From: Elstera sp043721315
Lineage (GTDB): Bacteria > Pseudomonadota > Alphaproteobacteria > Elsterales > Elsteraceae
Assembly (NCBI GenBank): GCA_043721315.1
Contig: JAYSQZ010000001.1
Coordinates: 39,838 to 103,837, forward strand
Reading direction: 5' to 3'
DNA: 64,000 nucleotides
Position 1 is the first letter of the stretch. Each line of letters starts with the position of its first letter. Of the stretch, positions 37,101-43,761 are shown piece after piece. The notes under the pieces are model-generated. The model was given only the letters and a program-made list of their open reading frames with translations. It made no database searches and was not told the DNA's origin. A program made the translations under genes and the position numbers.

Positions 37101-37647
37101 TACCCGTCGAGAACACGTCGATAATACCGCCGCGCACAGCATATTCGCCCGGTTCCCGCACGGTTTCGGTACGGTGATAGCCGTTGCGCTCGAAGAAACC
37201 GAGCAGCACTTTGCCCTCAATCCGCTGGCCCGCTTTCAGCACCAAGGCGGCTTGCGCTAGGCTTTCGCGCGTCGGCACGCGCTGAGTGATGGCGGCAACC
37301 GTGGTGAGGAGTATTTTCGGCGTCTTCTGCCCGGCTTCGGCCAACAGGCGCGTGAGGGTATCCAGCCGTTTCGCCACTACATCGCTGTTCGGCGACACGC
37401 GGTCGTAGGGCAAACAATCCCAGGCCGGGAAACTGAGAACGGTGACATCGGGGGCGAAAAAACTTAGGCTTTCAATCAGTTGCGCCACGCGAGCATCGTC
37501 GCGGGCGATATGGAGCACGGCCCGCCCCTGCTCGCCGATTGCTTCCGCAGCGCGGCGCAGCACGAGGGCTTCATACCCATCGGGTACGCCGTGCAGATCG
37601 AGCCTGCCGGGGGCAGCGTACCAAGCGGGGGTTTTAGCGAGGCTCAT
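34153..37647 (-). CDS. mfd: transcription-repair coupling factor Mfd
   Basis: Translocase that removes stalled RNA polymerase and recruits UvrA. The protein of about 1164 residues has the UvrB-like N-terminal domain (LHIARDDARVAQL, FPAWDCLPYDRVSP), and the RNA-polymerase-interaction domain (GDLVVHVDHGIGRYEGLETI). A RecG-like motor follows with GDVGFGKTEVALRA, the DEEQHFG box and TATPIPRTLQLA, and a C-terminal TRCF domain. The frame is open far upstream, but the ATG at 37647 (MSLAKTPAWYAAPGR) is the normal family start. It lies 17 bp after sdhE. Confidence 0.96.
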   Translation of the reverse strand: MSLAKTPAWYAAPGRLDLHGVPDGYEALVLRRAAEAIGEQGRAVLHIARDDARVAQLIESLSFFAPDVTVLSFPAWDCLPYDRVSPNSDVVAKRLDTLTRLLAEAGQKTPKILLTTVAAITQRVPTRESLAQAALVLKAGQRIEGKVLLGFFERNGYHRTETVREPGEYAVRGGIIDVFSTGMAEPLRLDFFGDTLETLRDFDPASQRSTGTRKEVTFRPVSEVPMDEIAIHRFRSGYRSLFGAETGGDPLYEAVSAGRKQIGMEHWLPLFHERLETLFDYLPTAAITLDPQAEESIQSRFDQIREFFQARKDLANSARKEGAPYHPLPADLLYLTDRDFRLSLEARPHAVFHIGAAPEDAANRADTGTRPGHEFAEARMRPDGSLFDTVREHVVSLRAQKRRVFVAAQSPGARDRLFGLMRDHGMPALETAESGPAAFALPADKVVLVTLAQPRGFLAPDFALITEADILGDRLIRTQKRKKAADFITDAGTLGTGDLVVHVDHGIGRYEGLETITAGGAPHDCLCISYLGGDKLYVPVENIDTLSRFGSEDAGATLDRLGGAAWQARKAKVKARIRDIAAKLIAIAAQRALREGAVLTPAEGLYDEFCARFPYAETDDQLRAIEDTISDLAAGKPMDRLICGDVGFGKTEVALRAAFVAALSGEQVAVVVPTTLLARQHYHNFSNRFKGFPVRVETLSRLVPPKQAALTKAGVKDGTVDIIVGTHAVLAKSIEFKRLGLLIVDEEQHFGVSQKERLKELKSDVHVLTLTATPIPRTLQLALTGVRDLSIIATPPVDRLAVRTAVLPYDPMVVREAILREHFRGGQSFYVSPRLEDLDMLAERLRALVPEVTFTTAHGRMAATQLEDVMNAFCDGKYDVLLSTNIVESGLDIPSANTMIVHRADLFGLSQLYQLRGRIGRSKLRAYAYLTLPVGKAPTESAQKRLEVMQTLDKLGAGFQLASHDLDIRGAGNLLGDEQSGHIREVGIELYQHMLQEAVDAARAGGFAGEGGAAEAWSPQIAVGIPVRIPETYVADLGVRLDLYRRAAVLADRSEIDGFAAEMIDRFGPLPPDADGFLKIIAIKSLCRQAGVEKIDAGPKGVVISFRNKSFKNPDALIRYLQKQAGTVKLRPDHKLVVIRAWDTTAERLQGVTQVMQQLADLVG

Positions 37648-37664
37648 CGGGCATCCAGTCGAAT

Positions 37665-37961
37665 TTAGGCCGTATGGTAGGCGATAATACGGGCGAGCAT
37701 AGGGGTATTTGCAGCAGGCGGCGGGGTAAGCCCCCCCATAATCCACGCGACCAGATCGAGGTCTTGTTCCGCCATAACGGCTTCCAGCGCGTCGAGATCG
37801 GGCAGATCGAACCCGGCAAGATGGGCTTCCACGAAGCGGCCAATCAGCAAATCTGCCTCTTTCGTGCCTCGGTGCCGGGCTTGAAACAGAATGCGTTTGC
37901 GGCGCAGGGTTAGGTCTTCGGTCATGTTTAACTTTTCGGTCATGTTTAACTCTTCGGTCAT
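37665..37961 (-). CDS. sdhE: succinate dehydrogenase assembly factor SdhE
   Basis: Small protein that helps insert FAD covalently into SdhA. The family signature is clear: RRKRILFQARHRGTKEADLLIGRF (the RGxxE flavinylation motif), then an acidic helix ending in a P-rich tail. The start is ambiguous in an unusual way. Three in-frame ATGs (37961, 37943, 37925) lie 18 bp apart, each inside a copy of an 18-bp repeat. The family-typical length fits the last one, 37925 (MTEDLTLRRKR). I give the longest of the three. The gene is paired with mfd and divergent from recG, as is usual in Alphaproteobacteria. Confidence 0.9.
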   Translation of the reverse strand: MTEELNMTEKLNMTEDLTLRRKRILFQARHRGTKEADLLIGRFVEAHLAGFDLPDLDALEAVMAEQDLDLVAWIMGGLTPPPAANTPMLARIIAYHTA

Positions 37962-37978
37962 GTTTAACTCTTCGGCCA
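37923..37978. repeat. 18-bp tandem repeat spanning the sdhE start
   Basis: Three near-identical 18-bp units, plus a degenerate outer copy, cover 37923 to about 37978. On the sdhE strand each unit carries GAAGAG or GAAAAG, a short AT spacer and ATG, so each unit contains a purine-rich Shine-Dalgarno-like element plus a start codon in the same frame. Translated, the units read MTE(E/K/D)L(N/T). The tandem duplication is seen directly; any regulatory role is inference. Confidence 0.85.
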
Positions 37979-38071
37979 CTGGGGCCTCGTTGGTTCGTGC
38001 TTGTCCGAAATCGGGGATGGATATAGACCGCTCCCCACCGCCTGTCAGCGGTGAAAGATAGGATTGCCGTT

Positions 38072-40168
38072 TTGCGCCCCGAAATTCTCTTCCCGCTGTT
38101 CGCCGCATTGGAAGCGCTGCCCAAGGTTGGACCCGCGCGGGCAAAGCTGTTGGCGAAGCTGGGGTTGAACTCGGTCGTCGATCTGCTGTGGCACCGCCCG
38201 GTCGGCCTGTCCGAACATCGTCCGCGCGACTCGATTGCCGAAGCAGTGCCGGGCGAGAGCGCGGCCCTGCGGGTAACGGTGGAAGATCACCGCGCGCCAG
38301 ACAGCCCCCGCCACCCCTGGCGGGTGCGCGTGCGCGATGCGAGCGGTTTTTTGCATTTGGTCTTCTTCCATGCCAAGGGCGACTATATCGCAAAGCTGCT
38401 GCCTTTGGGTGAAGAGCGCGTGATTGCCGGAAAAATCGAAGCCTTCGGCGTCGAAAAACAAATGGCGCACCCGGATTTTGTTGGCGGGTTAGAGAGTTTC
38501 GCGCGCGCGACCGAGCCGCAGCCGATCTACCCGATGACAGCGGGCATCACGCCGAAGGTTCTGGCCGCCTTGGTGGAGGCAGCTTTGTCGCGCGTGATGG
38601 ACCTGCCGGAATGGGCCGATCCGCCGCTGGTGAAAGCGCGCGGCTGGCCGGTGTGGGCAGATGCCGTGCGCGCCCTGCATCACCCGCAGTCCGAAGCCGA
38701 TCTTGCGCCCGATAATCCCGCCCGGCAGCGCTTGGCCTATGATGAAATCCTCGCCAATCAAATGGCACTCCTCCTATTACGCGAACATCACAAGCGCCTG
38801 ACGGGTCGGGCGCTGGCGGCAGCGGCGCAGAATGGCGGCATATTGCGCGCGGCCCTGCGCGCGGCCCTGCCCTTCTCCCTCACCAATAGCCAGGAACAGG
38901 CGCTGGCGGAAATTGATACCGATCTTGCATCGGACAAGCGCATGTTGCGCCTGCTTCAGGGCGATGTTGGCAGCGGCAAAACCGTGGTGGCGCTGCTTAC
39001 CCTCGCGGTTGCTATCGAAGAGGGCGCACAAGGGGCGCTGATGGCCCCGACGGAAATTCTCGCGCGCCAGCACGCCGAAACCATCGGGCCACTGGCGGAC
39101 GCCGTAGGGCTACGGGTAGCGATTCTCACGGGCCGAGATAAGGGCAAACCGCGCGAAGCGCTGCTGGCGCGGCTGGCAGCAGGGGAAATTGATCTTCTGA
39201 TTGGCACCCACGCCGTGTTTCAAGAAGATGTTGTGTTTCAAGATTTAGCCGTCGCCGTGATTGACGAGCAACACCGCTTCGGCGTGCATCAGCGCTTGGC
39301 TTTAGCCAGCAAGGGCCGGGGCGTTGACGTTCTGGTAATGACAGCGACGCCGATTCCCCGCAGCCTCGCCCTCACTGCCTACGGCGATCTCGATGTCTCG
39401 CGGCTGCTGGAAAAACCCCCTGGCCGCAAACCCATTGATACGCGCGCCCTGCCCCTGGAGCGGCTGGAGGAGGTTGTTTACGCCGTTGGCAGGGCTATCC
39501 AAAGCAATGCGCGGGTTTATTGGGTCTGCCCGCTGGTGGAGGAATCGGAACTGGTTGATCTTGCCGCAGCCACCGACCGGGCAGCGGCGCTGGAACAGGT
39601 GTTCGGGCCGGGAATCGTCGGCCTTGTGCATGGGCGCTTGAAGGCGGCGGAGAAAGACGCGGCTATCGGGGCGTTTGCGCGTGGCGATCTCAAAATTCTA
39701 GTCGCCACCACCGTCATCGAAGTCGGCATCAATGTGCCGGAAGCGACCATTATGGTGATCGAACACGCCGAACGCTACGGCCTCGCCCAACTCCACCAGT
39801 TGCGGGGCCGCGTTGGGCGCGGCGGGGACCGTTCCACCTGCCTGCTGCTGTATCAGGCCCCCCTAGGCCAAGTCGCCCGCGCCCGCCTGAAAATCCTGCG
39901 CGACAGCGAAGACGGCTTCCGCATCGCCGAGGAAGACTTGCGCCTGCGCGGTTCGGGCGAAGTGCTGGGCACAAAGCAAAGCGGGTTGCCGGGGTTCAAG
40001 CTGTGTGATCCGATCCAACAGGAAGAGTTGCTGTTAACGGCGCGGACGGATGCGCTGAACTTGTTGGGAAAAGACCCGGATTTGGTCTCGGAACGCGGCA
40101 AGGCGATGCGGATTTTGCTATATTTGTTCGAGCGCGATGCGGCGGCGCGGTTTTTACGGGCGGGGTGA
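38072..40168 (+). CDS. recG: ATP-dependent DNA helicase RecG
   Basis: Branch-migration helicase acting at stalled forks and Holliday junctions. It has an N-terminal wedge/OB domain, then a superfamily 2 motor with GDVGSGKTVV, DEQHRFG, TATPIPRSLAL and QLRGRVGRGG. I prefer the TTG at 38072 (AGGA eight bases upstream, protein start MRPEILFPLF). An in-frame GTG at 38051 is the alternative. The last 24 codons (GKAMRILLYLFERDAA...RAG and stop) are present a second time at 41561-41635. Confidence 0.95.
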   Translation: MRPEILFPLFAALEALPKVGPARAKLLAKLGLNSVVDLLWHRPVGLSEHRPRDSIAEAVPGESAALRVTVEDHRAPDSPRHPWRVRVRDASGFLHLVFFHAKGDYIAKLLPLGEERVIAGKIEAFGVEKQMAHPDFVGGLESFARATEPQPIYPMTAGITPKVLAALVEAALSRVMDLPEWADPPLVKARGWPVWADAVRALHHPQSEADLAPDNPARQRLAYDEILANQMALLLLREHHKRLTGRALAAAAQNGGILRAALRAALPFSLTNSQEQALAEIDTDLASDKRMLRLLQGDVGSGKTVVALLTLAVAIEEGAQGALMAPTEILARQHAETIGPLADAVGLRVAILTGRDKGKPREALLARLAAGEIDLLIGTHAVFQEDVVFQDLAVAVIDEQHRFGVHQRLALASKGRGVDVLVMTATPIPRSLALTAYGDLDVSRLLEKPPGRKPIDTRALPLERLEEVVYAVGRAIQSNARVYWVCPLVEESELVDLAAATDRAAALEQVFGPGIVGLVHGRLKAAEKDAAIGAFARGDLKILVATTVIEVGINVPEATIMVIEHAERYGLAQLHQLRGRVGRGGDRSTCLLLYQAPLGQVARARLKILRDSEDGFRIAEEDLRLRGSGEVLGTKQSGLPGFKLCDPIQQEELLLTARTDALNLLGKDPDLVSERGKAMRILLYLFERDAAARFLRAG

Positions 40169-40170
40169 GG
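40096..40170. repeat. 75-bp direct repeat, copy A (recG 3' end)
   Basis: The last 75 bp of the recG region, including its stop codon and two bases after it. It matches 41561-41635 at 72 of 75 positions by my alignment. Similarity stops sharply on both sides. The two copies bracket the cyanophycinase-like gene. Confidence 0.93.
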
Positions 40171-40244
40171 GTGGAGGCGCTTGTTTTTTCAACGCAGGCG
40201 CGCTCTATATGTGGAGAAAAGCCCTTTAAAGTGAGATTGTTCAG

Positions 40245-41534
40245 ATGATGGTGAGACCAAAACTCATTGGCTTCCTGCTGACAGCAGCCCTTTTGGCAGG
40301 CTGCCAGACCACTGGATCGACGGGAACGCAGGCGACCGGGAATACAAACTCTGTGCCCGTTGCCGAAGTCCCACGCCCAGCCCCGCTGACTCATCTTCCA
40401 GAAGGAATGCTGCGCGACACCCTAACACAACTCGCGCCCAAAGGCGCGCGGCCTGGTCCTTTGCTGTTGCACGGGGGCGGCGGTGGCCGAAAATCGGATG
40501 GCTCGGACCCTTTCTTGGCGGTTGGCTTTTATTTATCGGCGCAAAATACTTCCGCTTCTGCCAGTTCGACGATCTGTCTTATCGAGGCTGCCTCCCCGGA
40601 ACCAAAACCGTTCTCGGAGGAACTCGGCACGCAAGGGCAGCGCTTCATTCACCTCGGTATTAGTCCTGAAAATCTCGGTGCGGCCCGCCGAGAGACACGG
40701 GTATTTTTAGCGATCAATCAATGCACCGCCTTTTATTTTGCCGGGGGCGACCCGTCTCGCCTGTCGGTTAGTCTATTGGAAACCAACGGGGCCGATACGC
40801 CCGCCCTGGCTGCTATTCGCCGCCGTCATGCCCAAGGTGCCGCTGTCTTCGGCTCCAGTGCGGGGGCGATGATGGCCAGTAAAACTATGCTGTGCGAGTG
40901 CGGTGCGGGAAGTTCGTTCGAGGCGCTCACTCAGGGTCGCCTCAAGCTCGCTCCTGGATTAAGATTTGTGCCGAACACCTTGATCGACGCGCATTTTCTG
41001 GAACGCGGCTTAATCGGACGCTTGGTCGAGGCGATGCGGGTAACGCAAGAGCCGTTCGCCCTGGGGCTGGATGAAGATACTGCTGTTCTCATGCCCGGCG
41101 ACGGCAGCCCGTGGATGATTATGGGGGAGAGCAGCGCTGTTACCGTTCGGCAAACCTCCCCGACTCAGCCCTACGAGGCGTTGGAAATAAATCTTCTCGC
41201 CCCCGGTGATCGCTATGATCCAAAAGCACAGCGTATAAATGTTGCACCAGAGCGCCAGTTAATTACTGCTTCTAAATCAGAGGATACGATTATTCCTGAA
41301 ATTTTTGAACCGGGTGGTTTTTCAACCCTGCTTCGCTTGGCGGCACTCAACACTTACGGGCAGTCAGTGGGGCTTTCAAAGATTGCAGAGTCAGCCGATA
41401 TCCGGCTGACTGTAACCCGCACCCCCGAAACCAAGGTTTATTTCTCACCCAATCTTCCCCTTGATCGGGCCTATAGCATTATCGGGTTGCGCCTGCGGAT
41501 CAATGCGCCGATTACGCGGCGGGGAGCCTCTTAA
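40245..41534 (+). CDS. cyanophycinase-like lipoprotein (peptidase S51 fold)
   Basis: A 429-residue protein with a lipoprotein signal ending in LLAGC (Cys20). The catalytic domain resembles the S51/cyanophycinase class I glutamine amidotransferase fold. It has LLLHGGGGG (73-81), FAGGDPSRL (165-173) and the nucleophile elbow VFGSSAGAMMAS with Ser205. Cyanophycinases hydrolyse beta-Asp-Arg dipeptide polymers, but other exported S51 members have different or unknown targets. The gene lies alone between two copies of the recG 3' end and was probably acquired. Two ATG codons in a row open the frame. Confidence 0.82.
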   Translation: MMVRPKLIGFLLTAALLAGCQTTGSTGTQATGNTNSVPVAEVPRPAPLTHLPEGMLRDTLTQLAPKGARPGPLLLHGGGGGRKSDGSDPFLAVGFYLSAQNTSASASSTICLIEAASPEPKPFSEELGTQGQRFIHLGISPENLGAARRETRVFLAINQCTAFYFAGGDPSRLSVSLLETNGADTPALAAIRRRHAQGAAVFGSSAGAMMASKTMLCECGAGSSFEALTQGRLKLAPGLRFVPNTLIDAHFLERGLIGRLVEAMRVTQEPFALGLDEDTAVLMPGDGSPWMIMGESSAVTVRQTSPTQPYEALEINLLAPGDRYDPKAQRINVAPERQLITASKSEDTIIPEIFEPGGFSTLLRLAALNTYGQSVGLSKIAESADIRLTVTRTPETKVYFSPNLPLDRAYSIIGLRLRINAPITRRGAS

Positions 41535-41560
41535 TCCTCAACCGACTTTGCCTCCTTATC

Positions 41561-41635
41561 CGGCAAGGCGATGCGGATTCTGCTATACTTATTCGAGCGC
41601 GATGCGGCGGCGCGGTTTTTACGGGCGGGGTGAGG
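41561..41635. repeat. 75-bp direct repeat, copy B (displaced recG 3' end)
   Basis: A second copy of the recG C-terminal codons and stop. It differs from copy A at three positions, and all three are synonymous in the recG frame (Leu, Tyr, Leu codons). A random duplicate with no coding history would not be expected to show only silent changes, so this looks like the end of a divergent recG allele. Its final GTGAGG also supplies the ribosome binding site of the next gene. Confidence 0.9.
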
Positions 41636-41643
41636 AAAAATAC

Positions 41644-42843
41644 GTGATTTACAATGATGCTGAGCTTATCGCTCTGTTGAGTGACATCGAGTCTGATATT
41701 GTCGAGCGTAAACAGAGCTTTCGGGGCGATGTGCCTACCAAAGCGCGTGAGGCTGTTTGCGCTTTTGCCAATGATCTCCCCGATCATCGTAAGGCAGGCG
41801 TATTGTTCATCGGAGTTCACGACGATGGGACTCCAGCGGGGGAGCCGATTACCGATGATCTGCTTAAACAGTTGGCGGATATGCGAACTGACGGAAATAT
41901 TGTGCCGCCGCCCAGCCTTACTGTAGAAAAACGGAGCCTTTTGGGCGGCGATATAGCAGTTATAACCGTCCGCCCGTCGGACTCGCCGCCTGTTCGCTAC
42001 AAGGGCCGTATTTGCATTCGTACCGGCCCGCGCCGCGATGTCGCCTCTCAACAGGATGAGCGCATTCTGACTGAAAAGCGCCGTTATAAGAATTTACCGT
42101 TTGATATTCACCCCTTCCCGCCCGCCCGCCTGGAAGATATTAGCCGCCTGATATTCGAGTTGAACTATTTGCCGAAAGCAGTTGATGCCGAGACGTTGGC
42201 GGCGAATGGGCGCAGTTATCTGGAGCGCCTAGCCTCCTTGAAGATGATTTCGAGCGTGGACGATCCCACGCCGACCGTGCTTGGGCTGTTGACCCTAGGC
42301 GTGCGGACGCTCGATTTTCTGCCGGGCGCTTACATTCAATTTCTCCAAATAGATGGGCATGAACTAAGCGATCCGATCTTGGATGAGCAGAAAATTTCCG
42401 GCACGGTGAGTGATGTAATCGATGGGATTGAGCGAAAGCTCGACTCTCACAATCGTGTTAGTGTGGATTTTACGTCGGCTGCCCACGAGCGCCGGTTGGC
42501 GCGCTACCCTTTACCCGCCGCGCAACAACTCGTGCGAAACGCTGTAATGCATCGCACCTACGAGGGCACCCACGCCCCCATCCGGGTTTATTGGTTCAAG
42601 GATCGCCTCGAAATCTCTAGTCCAGGCCGACCCTTTGGAAGCGTCACGGCAGAAAACTTCGGGAATCCCGGCGTTACCGACTACCGCAATCCAAACCTTG
42701 CGGAAGCTCTAAAAACCTTGGGCTATGTTCAGAAATTCGGCGCAGGTATCGAAACGGCACGGCGGGAGCTTAAGGTGAATGGAAACCCACCCTTAGAATT
42801 CGACGTTTCGCCCAGCATGGTTGTTCTACGGTTAAGAGTTTAG
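41644..42843 (+). CDS. Schlafen/AlbA-domain protein with GHKL-type ATPase C-terminus
   Basis: A 399-residue protein of the COG2865 type (often called RecG-like or ATP-binding). The N-terminal AlbA_2/Schlafen-like domain shows ESDIVERKQSF (16-26) and CAFANDLPDHRKAGVLFIGVHDDGT. The C-terminal part resembles the HATPase_c_4 domain (QQLVRNAVMHRTYEG...DRLEISSPGRP, then KFGAGIETARREL). Such proteins occur in regulatory and defence settings, but a function cannot be assigned. The GTG at 41644 has its Shine-Dalgarno GAGG inside the displaced recG 3' end, so an upstream recG probably once led directly into this gene. Confidence 0.85.
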   Translation: MIYNDAELIALLSDIESDIVERKQSFRGDVPTKAREAVCAFANDLPDHRKAGVLFIGVHDDGTPAGEPITDDLLKQLADMRTDGNIVPPPSLTVEKRSLLGGDIAVITVRPSDSPPVRYKGRICIRTGPRRDVASQQDERILTEKRRYKNLPFDIHPFPPARLEDISRLIFELNYLPKAVDAETLAANGRSYLERLASLKMISSVDDPTPTVLGLLTLGVRTLDFLPGAYIQFLQIDGHELSDPILDEQKISGTVSDVIDGIERKLDSHNRVSVDFTSAAHERRLARYPLPAAQQLVRNAVMHRTYEGTHAPIRVYWFKDRLEISSPGRPFGSVTAENFGNPGVTDYRNPNLAEALKTLGYVQKFGAGIETARRELKVNGNPPLEFDVSPSMVVLRLRV

Positions 42844-42845
42844 AT

Positions 42846-42894
42846 CAGCAGCGCCACGGTTGCGCCGTTTGGGTTTTCATCGGTCGCGGTGAGC
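42846..42894 (-). pseudogene. holC internal fragment
   Basis: A 49-bp stretch directly after the stop of the AlbA-domain gene matches the holC gene at 45699-45747, with about 41 of 49 identical bases by my alignment. On the minus strand it reads LTATDENPNGATVALL against LTAVDENPNSATVALL in HolC. It is a remnant of another holC allele and codes for nothing on its own. Confidence 0.85.
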
Positions 42895-42990
42895 GCAACG
42901 CGGCATACTCAAAACAACTCGGACGATTGTATTCGTTTCCTTAAAAGCCCATAGTCATGGTTACATGTCACGCCATGAAGGGGGGCTATC

Positions 42991-43251
42991 GTGCACGTCG
43001 GAAAGTCTAGAGGCGGACCTGGAAAGGGAAACGCTCCCAACCCCTCAAGAGACAAAGTACAAGCCTATCGGGACAGGATGCGCGCGCAGGGAATGCGCCC
43101 GCTCCAGATATGGGTTCCCGACACACGATCCGAGAGCTTTAAGGAGGAAGCCCGGAGGCAGTGTCTTGCTGTGGCAAACAGTCCGCACGAAAAGGACGAT
43201 TTAGCCTTCATCGACTCCCTATTCGATGAGGAATGGAACGATACCGAATGA
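42991..43251 (+). CDS. MazE-type antitoxin (DUF3018 family)
   Basis: An 86-residue protein of the antitoxin MazE/DUF3018 kind. The diagnostic core is RDKVQAYRDRMRAQGMRPLQIWVPDTRS, followed by a FKEEARRQCLAVA helix and an acidic tail (FIDSLFDEEWND) that would bind the toxin. The GTG start at 42991 has a strong AAGGGGGG element upstream. The stop overlaps the toxin ATG (ATGA). Antitoxin and toxin are expected to be coexpressed and autoregulated, although no operator is obvious. Confidence 0.88.
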   Translation: MHVGKSRGGPGKGNAPNPSRDKVQAYRDRMRAQGMRPLQIWVPDTRSESFKEEARRQCLAVANSPHEKDDLAFIDSLFDEEWNDTE

Positions 43252-43589
43252 CAGACATCTCACCCAAGCGTGGAGAAGTCTGGACAGTTGCCGGAGGAAA
43301 GGACTACGCGGGAAAGCCTCGTCCCATCGTCATTGTTCAAAGCGATGCTTTCAGCGGCGAAACGGTGACGTTCTGCGGTTTCACCAGCAACCTGACCGAA
43401 GCCGAGATATTCCGAATTCCTATTGTACCATCGACAGCAAACGGTCTCGAAAAGCCATCGCAGATCATGGTCGATAAGATCACAACCGTGAGCCGATCCA
43501 AGCTGGGGAAACGCATCGGTAAACTCGAAGACAGCGAGATGATCCGCATCAACCGATCTATTGCAGTCTTCGTCGGTCTCGCCGATTAA
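43248..43589 (+). CDS. MazF/PemK family endoribonuclease toxin
   Basis: A 113-residue toxin of the MazF/PemK fold. The N-terminus has the family pattern PKRGEVWTVAGG....GKPRPIVIVQSD. The central strand is FCGFTSN, and the C-terminal half has PSQIMVDKITTVSRSKLGKRIGKL, where the D-K-I and R.KLG motifs are characteristic. It would cut mRNA when released from its antitoxin. The ATG at 43248 overlaps the antitoxin stop. Its TAA coincides with the stop of a holC remnant on the other strand. Confidence 0.9.
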   Translation: MTDISPKRGEVWTVAGGKDYAGKPRPIVIVQSDAFSGETVTFCGFTSNLTEAEIFRIPIVPSTANGLEKPSQIMVDKITTVSRSKLGKRIGKLEDSEMIRINRSIAVFVGLAD

Positions 43590-43633
43590 GCTGACGTCTC
43601 CGCCGGCTTCGCCTCATGCGCCAAAAACCAATC
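43586..43633 (-). pseudogene. holC 3'-end fragment
   Basis: On the minus strand this reads W-F-LAHEAKPAE-TSA and stop, against W-T-LAHEAKPAE-LTSED and stop in the complete HolC. A perfect 25-bp match links 43599-43623 and 45508-45532. The fragment is the C-terminal end of another holC allele and lies just downstream of the toxin gene. Confidence 0.85.
43599..43623. repeat. 25-bp perfect direct repeat flanking the lyase gene (left copy)
   Basis: Identical to 45508-45532 within holC. The two copies bracket a 1.9-kb AT-richer segment that contains only the aromatic amino acid lyase gene, as the recG-end repeats bracket the cyanophycinase-like gene. Confidence 0.88.
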
Positions 43634-43761
43634 ACATTTAATGTCGATATTTTAGCCAATGCCCGGTTAATTGGAAATATCTTGGAAACCGTTCCACATT
43701 GAGGTAGAGTGCAAAAGTCAAACCTTATATCTGGTAGTCTCTAAAATATTAGGACATTCCA

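Noticed and set aside
40096..41635. Reading the recG-end repeat as a transposon target-site duplication
   Set aside because: 75 bp is far too long for a target duplication and differs by synonymous changes only, which points to homologous alleles instead. No transposase is present.
42896..42990. Possible operator upstream of the MazE-type antitoxin (CATG-containing partial dyads)
   Set aside because: Matches are short and overlapping; no consistent inverted repeat could be fixed.
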